17,674 bases of DNA from Patescibacteria group bacterium (lineage in GTDB: Bacteria; Patescibacteriota; Patescibacteriia; XYB2-FULL-38-15), in contig JAHIRI010000018.1 in the NCBI GenBank assembly GCA_018818855.1, positions 1 through 17,674 on the forward strand, read 5' to 3'. The notes beneath the pieces were generated by a model. That model saw only the letters and a list, made by a program, of their open reading frames with translations, was not told the DNA's origin and ran no database searches. Numbering within the stretch: the first letter of the stretch is position 1; the number at the start of each line of letters is the position of its first letter. This document shows positions 12,502 to 17,674 of the stretch, one piece after another. The translations under genes were made by a program, and so were the position numbers.

Positions 12502-12844
12502 GTAGCGAATGTTCTAAACCATAAAGCATCTTGGAACATTCCTCATATTCTCTAATAAAATATTTTATTTTTTCTTCCGGCAAATACTTCTTCCCAAAAG
12601 CCATTTTCAAATGATGCTTTGTTTCCCTGATTTCTCCTTGGGCGCGGCTAATACATTCTGTATAAATGTTAGTATGTTTATTGCCAAAACCTTCAGCCAA
12701 ATTTGCTGGTGCGGAATTAGAAGATCGTCGTAACTGCGAACCTAATTCATACATCTCAAATTTAGGAAACACCATTGTTAATTCATGAACTTCGGACGCC
12801 AACCTAAATAATCTTTGGTAAACTATTAAATCTTCAACTCGCAC
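12485..12844 (-). CDS. Four-helix-bundle protein of the S23 / 23S rRNA intervening-sequence family
   Basis: 119 residues that match the S23/IVP four-helix-bundle family, whose founding members are encoded in 23S rRNA intervening sequences: DLIVYQRLFRLASEVHELT in helix 1, then the hallmark QLRRSSNSAPANLAEGFG (about 38-55), then ECISRAQGEIRETKHHL and a final helix around EYEECSKMLYGLEHSL. The accessory protein Avd of diversity-generating retroelements has the same fold. The biochemical role of stand-alone copies is not established; RNA or nucleic-acid binding is a guess. The start is a GTG at 12844 with no Shine-Dalgarno sequence. The gene interrupts two related TSP3 genes and is bracketed by inverted 35-nt heptamer arrays, so it may be a recently acquired passenger. 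No 23S rRNA, reverse transcriptase or template repeat is nearby. Confidence 0.9.
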   Translation of the reverse strand: MRVEDLIVYQRLFRLASEVHELTMVFPKFEMYELGSQLRRSSNSAPANLAEGFGNKHTNIYTECISRAQGEIRETKHHLKMAFGKKYLPEEKIKYFIREYEECSKMLYGLEHSLQNLKS

Positions 12845-12846
12845 GT

Positions 12847-12881
12847 CTTTAATCTTTAACCTTAAATCTTTAATCTAAGAC
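12847..12881 (-). repeat. 7-nt periodic array, right bracket of the four-helix-bundle gene
   Basis: Five 7-nt units on the plus strand: CTTTAAT, CTTTAAC, CTTAAAT, CTTTAAT, CTAAGAC. On the minus strand these read as AGATTAA/AGATTTA-type words, the same heptamer as the left bracket in opposite orientation. It ends at the stop codon of the upstream TSP3 gene. Confidence 0.75.
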
Positions 12882-13525
12882 TACGGCTGTATCGGCAATT
12901 TCCCTGGCCCATTAGGATCATAACCGGCAGTCACTTCATCGCCATCCAGAAAAGTATCTCCGTCTGTATCGGGATTTAAGGGATCAGTAAAATAAATATT
13001 CACTTCTTCGCCGTCAGACAGGTTATCTACGTCCGTATCGGTTTTTGTCGGATCAGTTCCAAGAGTTGCCTCTTCTATGTCAGTCAAACCATCTCCGTCT
13101 GTATCAACGCTTTCCGGTGAAGGAATAACCGGCGCGGTTTCCAAGACTGCTGGCGGAACTTCCGCGGGAATTTCATCAACAATTGGCGCGGTTTCAATCG
13201 GCAAATTAACTGGCGGCAAATTTACATTGGAAGTCTCGGGAGTGGATGTTATTGATCCTTGCGGAGTAGCGGTAAACTGCTGCCAAACAAGATACCCTCC
13301 TCCACCAAGAATTACAACCAAAATTACAACTGCTAAAACTAAAAATATTTTCTTTTTTCCCGGACCTCCACCTTCTTCCCCAACTTCTTCCGGAGCCGCG
13401 CCAACCGAAGCGGTTTGGCCGGGATGACCGGGAACAGTTGGCGAAAGCGCACCAGCCGGTCTTAATGGTTCTTGCTTTGTCGGCTCCACGCCGGCAAACA
13501 TGTCCTCTGGTTCTTTGTCAAACAT
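12881..13525 (-). CDS. Membrane-anchored TSP3 (calcium-repeat) surface protein
   Basis: 214 residues. A Pro/Gly/Glu-rich N-terminal tail (1-57, probably cytoplasmic) precedes one TM helix (about 59-82) and a Pro/Val-rich extracellular stalk (about 88-138). Three Asp-rich thrombospondin type 3 turns follow: DTDGDGLTD (141-149), DTDVDNLSD (163-171) and DTDGDTFLD (186-194). The ending [10 protein letters not shown] is common at the end of such repeats in CPR proteins. It is built like the gene at 11471-12460 but lacks that gene's C-terminal domain, which suggests the two are paralogues separated by the four-helix-bundle gene. It follows the giant surface protein by 24 nt and is probably in its operon. 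Calcium binding is inferred; the partner is unknown. The ATG at 13525 has no Shine-Dalgarno sequence. Confidence 0.85.
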   Translation of the reverse strand: MFDKEPEDMFAGVEPTKQEPLRPAGALSPTVPGHPGQTASVGAAPEEVGEEGGGPGKKKIFLVLAVVILVVILGGGGYLVWQQFTATPQGSITSTPETSNVNLPPVNLPIETAPIVDEIPAEVPPAVLETAPVIPSPESVDTDGDGLTDIEEATLGTDPTKTDTDVDNLSDGEEVNIYFTDPLNPDTDGDTFLDGDEVTAGYDPNGPGKLPIQP

Positions 13526-13549
13526 AATTTTGAACGATTAATTTTAAAA

Positions 13550-16500
13550 TTATCTTACGGTGAAGTCAGCTCTGACTTCTTCACCGATATGCGCGATTGG
13601 CAATATATAATCAGCGACTCCGAAATCAACTCCTGCTCTTGAAGGGGCGTCATAATAATAACTAATGCCATAATTGCCCACAGGCGTTCCTCTTATATAA
13701 ACAATTCTGAAATTATGCAAACCTCTTGAGAGAGTATTTATCACTAGATCTCTTCTGCAATCTACGCCGAAAGCACACATACTAGCATTAGTTATACCAA
13801 CCCTATGGCCATCAATATAGACTTCAAAAACATCTTCCGAACTTTCGCTGCGAACATGTAAATTAACCGTGGCGCAATCTGTCGCGTCGTCCATACAACC
13901 ATCATCATTACTATTATCGTTTGGATCGCAAGCGTCAAAAATTCCGTCGCTATCTGCATCATGACTTAATACTCCACTGGAATCATATTTTCTGTTATCA
14001 CAAGCCCGACCAGTAGCGCAGGAAATCGCGCAAGATGATGGGCTGCAAGATGGTGCGGCAAAATCGTTTCCTCTACCCCAAGGGTTTGAAGTATCAACGC
14101 AAATCCAGCTCGCCGGATAAGGAGGTAGACGGCTATCGCATTGTTCTGCACCGCTCACGGTTCCATCTCCGCAAGTCGGGCCGCTCGCCGTTATCAAAGT
14201 GCAACTCCGGCTGCAATAATTGCAGGTCGCACCATACGGCGCCGTGCACGGCGTACCGTTGGCTGCATCACCAGAATCACATGATTCTATCCCCGCTCTT
14301 GTAAATCCATCACCGCAACGGGAACTTTGACAATTAACGCAAGCGTCTGTGTTTATATCATTTCCATCATCGCATTGCTCGCCGCCCTCAACTGTTCCAT
14401 TTCCACAAGATCCGACTACAGTGCAGGCTGACCATGTCCCCCAATGGCACTCTAAACTATGGCCACTGGGCAAACAGTCGCTTGTCCTGATTCTCGAATA
14501 ACCGCCAACATCAGAACAAGCAGCGCAATACAACCCACCCGGGCAATCACTATCACTTTCACAAACATACGGCCCGCTCGCAACACTCTCATCATTTGGC
14601 CTTGTCACCCCCATATAACAAATACCTTTTGTTGTCTGCAAATTTCTATCACATTCTTCTTGCGGCGTATCAGTCACAGTATTTCCGCAAAATGGCGCAG
14701 AGCCGACACAACCCGTGGCGCAATATGGCGTGCCATCTGGTTTTCTACCATAACGACCGTTGTCCGCCCCGTCGTCGCACCGTTCGCCGTAAGCACTTTG
14801 TAAAACTCCATCGCCGCAATAACCACCGCTCATTCGGCAAACCGTGGAACATTGATATTCATTTGTTGGTAATGTCCCGCCGCCAGGAATTCTTCCGCCG
14901 CCCGGTCCGCGATCGCAAGCTTCGCCAGTATCAATAATTCCATTTCCGCAAGTCGCAAGACACGTTCCCCAACCATTCCATCGGCAAGTTGCTAAATTAC
15001 ATGTGCGACTTTGTCGGCCAGTCGCTCCACTCGAAGCAGTACATATCTGTTCATTAACGCGGCATGTTCCCCCGCCGCAATCTAAATCACTTCGGCAAGA
15101 AATTGTCGGATCATTGGAACAAGTATTTGCCAAACTCGGCTCGCATTCTTCTCCGGCATTAATCACTCCATCGCCGCAAACTCCGCCCACGCCGTAAGTC
15201 GTGCCGTCGCACACATTTTCATATTTAATGTAGGTTGGAATAGCACTTCTAAACCAACTCCAACTCGGATTTATCAACCGACCTTCTATGTTAGTAACCC
15301 TATATTCCAAATCACCGCCGATATTATAAAACCCCGTATCTGATTCATAACGATATTGATAGATATGTGACAAGCCAGGACAATGATAAGTTTCTTCGCC
15401 CGTACTCCAGCAAGTATCGGCATCATATGCACCGGAACAGCCTTGAAATTTATTTAATGGATCGGTCGGCAAACCGCCGCCAAGCGCCTCTCCAAGCACA
15501 GCCCATGAGTCCCATTTGCTTGTAGAAATTCCTCGGACATAAGTTCCGGCTTCCAATTTCGGCGAAAAACCTCTTGTCACGCGATATCTTTCAATCGCCG
15601 CTTTTATTTTTTCCAAATCATACAAACGTTTTACATCACGAGCTAATTTATCTTTTGTTGAATCGCAAAGAGACGGTGTCGGCGTTTGTGGACAATCCAA
15701 ATCAGATGAACAAGAAATCGGGATACGATCTGCGTCGCGCACAAGCACCCCCGCGCGCTTACACAATTTATTATTATCCAAATTAATATTAAATTTCCAA
15801 TTACCTACCAATTGATTGTAAATATCAATTGTATCTTGCCCTGCGCCATCATTATATGAAATCAAATAAACATTTGTATAAATATCCGGCCCGGAACTAG
15901 AGCCGCCAATAAGCGCCGGCTGGTTTGCCGCGGAAACATAAATTGTCCGGCCGTCTTCAACTGCTTCATACTGATCAATGGTTTTTCCGGAAGGAGACGC
16001 TGGCCTAAAGCCCTGAGCCGTATACCAATCAAACAATGACAAATGATTTGCATTGGTATAAATTCTGATACCAATCGCGTCCGGAGAATTTTGACAAGAC
16101 CCGCCGCCATCGGCACACGGAGTATCCGTACTGCAGGGAAGTTTAGAGAGCGTGCAATAGCTCCCCTGTACAAACAAGAAATATTCTCGGCGCAAATAGT
16201 CACCAGAAGTTCCCGGCGGAGGCGCTGGCGGATTATTCATTATCGGCGGAGCGCTGACTGCCGGCAAATCATCGCTTGTCCCAAATTCTCCCCTATCGCG
16301 GCAATATGTTGTTTTAAAATTATAACTTTCGTCTTCCAAATCTCCCGCCCAAGGATTTTCGCAAAGGTCAACTATCGCGTCTGCTCCCCCGTTTTTTATT
16401 TGCCCCACAGTTCGCGGCGACAAAACAGTGTCAGTCGTAACTTTTGCCGAAACCAAAACCCTTGCTTCACCGTTTTTATTTTGCGCTGTTACTGTCTGGC

Positions 16501-17674
16501 GTTCATTAAGTCGACAGGTGCCGCCCGTGTCGCACTCCCCGTCGCTATGGCAAATCCTCCCCGTCGGCGCAGAGCACACTCCTGCTGTATCAACTTCAAC
16601 CACACTTGTATCATTTGAAACCCAGTCCTGCCATTCCCAATAATAAACCTCCAGCAGAGGAACAATAACTCTGCCGCGCACATCGCGGGCTGTCGCAAGA
16701 AAGTCTCGATCTTCCCCGCTTTGTGTAAAAGTATACGGATCAGGATAAATCGTCACCATGTTCAAGGCGCAAATATTTATCCCCGTTCTAAACGACCACT
16801 GATAAATTTCTCTTCCGCTATAAGGCGCCGGAAATTCGTCGTACAAATTTCCTCCGCCCATAGCCACGCCTTTTGCGTCTCTGATTCCCTCAACTTCCGG
16901 CGTGCCGGGGTTGTCACCTAAAAGTAAAACTCTAAATTCATGATCGCTTTCAAACGCTTTTGTCGGACTGAAACTTACTTCTGTCATCAAATCTCCTCCG
17001 CGACTTACGACAACTGAAGAAGATGTCCCCGGCCAGACGCACCAAGGAGAAGACGGTGCCGCGGCGGCCGATTCCCCGAATAATGCTTGGCCAAACTGAC
17101 TGACTATTTTTTTAATCTGTCCAAAAATTGCCAAATCATTTTCTATTTTATAAATCGGCCTGATTAATATTTTCGCGATCGGCGCAGGCAGCCATTTTCT
17201 TATTTTTTCGGCAAAAGACGGGCCTCTTAAATCTTCGCCGGTCCATAAAGACAAGATGGTTGTTCCGTCGGGACACGCCCCCTCGCTGCTATAATCTCCC
17301 ACTACCAAAATATTTCCCGTCACGCTCGCGGTTTCCATCACCTGATCAAAAGTCGCGGAAATTCTGGCATTGCGGCAAACGTCAGTCGCGCCAGATGAAC
17401 ATTCTGCCGCCGACAACGAAGGATCACAAGTCAAAACTCTCGGTTTAAAGTAGCAACAAGTATTGCGGCCGACTCCTAATTCGCAGTTCGCGTCGCTCGT
17501 ACAAGCTTGTGAAGTTGTTCCCGCGCAAATATTTGATGTCAAAACACACGACGGACTGATTGCCCGACAATCTTGCCCGCCGCAACGCAAAGTCAAGTCG
17601 CCGCTATCAGATTTTCCTTCTGTCTCGGCCGAAATTTCTGTGGTACTGGAGTTTACTCCGGCGGCAACATCTTC
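13550..17674 (-). CDS. Giant cysteine-rich multidomain surface protein, partial (N-terminus off the window)
   Basis: At least 1374 residues; the frame is open to the right edge, so any TTG start near 17596 is internal. Residues are numbered from the edge. About 95-300: bacterial Ig-like/SbsA-type segments (ISATFDQVMETASVTGNILV; FESDHEFRVLLLG...IRDAKGVAM). About 300-415: a further Ig-like domain. About 674-800: a segment like type II secretion pseudopilin G (DVKRLYDLEKIKAAIERYRVTRG, then W..LG and LPTDPLNKF). About 833-1190: seven CG(D/N)(G)..GE.CD cysteine repeats of the kind described in myxobacterial proteins. About 1239: one TSP3 turn (DADSDGIFDACD), then a C-terminal beta-rich domain of about 110 residues. 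Six short CxSDxxC motifs are scattered among these domains. It is probably secreted and disulphide-rich, an adhesin or cell-contact protein; function is not known. Confidence 0.85.
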   Translation of the reverse strand, partial: EDVAAGVNSSTTEISAETEGKSDSGDLTLRCGGQDCRAISPSCVLTSNICAGTTSQACTSDANCELGVGRNTCCYFKPRVLTCDPSLSAAECSSGATDVCRNARISATFDQVMETASVTGNILVVGDYSSEGACPDGTTILSLWTGEDLRGPSFAEKIRKWLPAPIAKILIRPIYKIENDLAIFGQIKKIVSQFGQALFGESAAAAPSSPWCVWPGTSSSVVVSRGGDLMTEVSFSPTKAFESDHEFRVLLLGDNPGTPEVEGIRDAKGVAMGGGNLYDEFPAPYSGREIYQWSFRTGINICALNMVTIYPDPYTFTQSGEDRDFLATARDVRGRVIVPLLEVYYWEWQDWVSNDTSVVEVDTAGVCSAPTGRICHSDGECDTGGTCRLNERQTVTAQNKNGEARVLVSAKVTTDTVLSPRTVGQIKNGGADAIVDLCENPWAGDLEDESYNFKTTYCRDRGEFGTSDDLPAVSAPPIMNNPPAPPPGTSGDYLRREYFLFVQGSYCTLSKLPCSTDTPCADGGGSCQNSPDAIGIRIYTNANHLSLFDWYTAQGFRPASPSGKTIDQYEAVEDGRTIYVSAANQPALIGGSSSGPDIYTNVYLISYNDGAGQDTIDIYNQLVGNWKFNINLDNNKLCKRAGVLVRDADRIPISCSSDLDCPQTPTPSLCDSTKDKLARDVKRLYDLEKIKAAIERYRVTRGFSPKLEAGTYVRGISTSKWDSWAVLGEALGGGLPTDPLNKFQGCSGAYDADTCWSTGEETYHCPGLSHIYQYRYESDTGFYNIGGDLEYRVTNIEGRLINPSWSWFRSAIPTYIKYENVCDGTTYGVGGVCGDGVINAGEECEPSLANTCSNDPTISCRSDLDCGGGTCRVNEQICTASSGATGRQSRTCNLATCRWNGWGTCLATCGNGIIDTGEACDRGPGGGRIPGGGTLPTNEYQCSTVCRMSGGYCGDGVLQSAYGERCDDGADNGRYGRKPDGTPYCATGCVGSAPFCGNTVTDTPQEECDRNLQTTKGICYMGVTRPNDESVASGPYVCESDSDCPGGLYCAACSDVGGYSRIRTSDCLPSGHSLECHWGTWSACTVVGSCGNGTVEGGEQCDDGNDINTDACVNCQSSRCGDGFTRAGIESCDSGDAANGTPCTAPYGATCNYCSRSCTLITASGPTCGDGTVSGAEQCDSRLPPYPASWICVDTSNPWGRGNDFAAPSCSPSSCAISCATGRACDNRKYDSSGVLSHDADSDGIFDACDPNDNSNDDGCMDDATDCATVNLHVRSESSEDVFEVYIDGHRVGITNASMCAFGVDCRRDLVINTLSRGLHNFRIVYIRGTPVGNYGISYYYDAPSRAGVDFGVADYILPIAHIGEEVRADFTVR

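Noticed and set aside
12485..12844. Avd accessory protein of a diversity-generating retroelement
   Set aside because: The fold family fits, but there is no reverse transcriptase, template repeat or variable repeat in the window, and the sequence matches S23-type proteins.
17588..17596. Start codon of the giant surface protein near 17596
   Set aside because: The same frame stays open for 26 more codons to the window edge with no stop, so this TTG is internal and the gene is truncated by the window.

Overview
The window looks like a piece of a Candidate Phyla Radiation (Patescibacteria, most likely Parcubacteria-type) chromosome. This is inferred from gene content: membrane-anchored thrombospondin type 3 (TSP3) calcium-repeat proteins, a stand-alone S23/four-helix-bundle gene, a compact set of one-domain enzymes, an anaerobic class III ribonucleotide reductase and AT-rich spacers. 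All fifteen complete or partial genes lie on the minus strand, so transcription runs from high to low coordinates. No gene-free stretch exceeds about 210 bases. No tRNA, rRNA, CRISPR array or transposase gene was seen.

In transcription order: (1) 17674-11471 is a surface block. It holds the C-terminal 1374 residues of a very large cysteine-rich surface protein, two TM-anchored TSP3 proteins, and a four-helix-bundle gene wedged between those two. (2) 11435-7926 is a housekeeping block: ybeY (16S rRNA maturation), a DgkA-type lipid kinase, then ftsA and ftsZ (divisome). A good sigma70-type promoter precedes ftsA. (3) 7779-4618 is the anaerobic dNTP block: nrdD without its glycyl-radical tail, a separate 49-residue ORF that carries the tail, and the radical-SAM activase nrdG. 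(4) 4575-1 holds a minimal O6-alkylguanine transferase, an HtrA-type protease, release factor 2, an NAD-dependent sugar epimerase and the N-terminal part of an MFS transporter.

Two things stand out. First, the class III RNR is split. NrdD stops just after its zinc knuckle, and the radical-loop sequence (SRVVGYLRPV..WN.GK..EF) is a separate small gene about 200 nt downstream. That is formally like the spare radical domain YfiD/GrcA of pyruvate formate-lyase. The gap is rich in possible secondary structure. Second, at least six junctions are built from degenerate arrays with a strict 7- or 8-nt period. Most are arranged as two arms in inverted orientation and run into the terminal codons of the neighbouring genes. 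Each junction uses a different core word but the same architecture. One arm pair encloses the four-helix-bundle gene, and a perfect 7-nt tandem repeat of similar style sits inside ybeY.

Few starts have a Shine-Dalgarno sequence (ftsA and ybeY are the clear cases), and some promoters sit so close to the start codon that leaderless mRNAs are likely. All fifteen stops are TAA or TAG, although RF2 is present.
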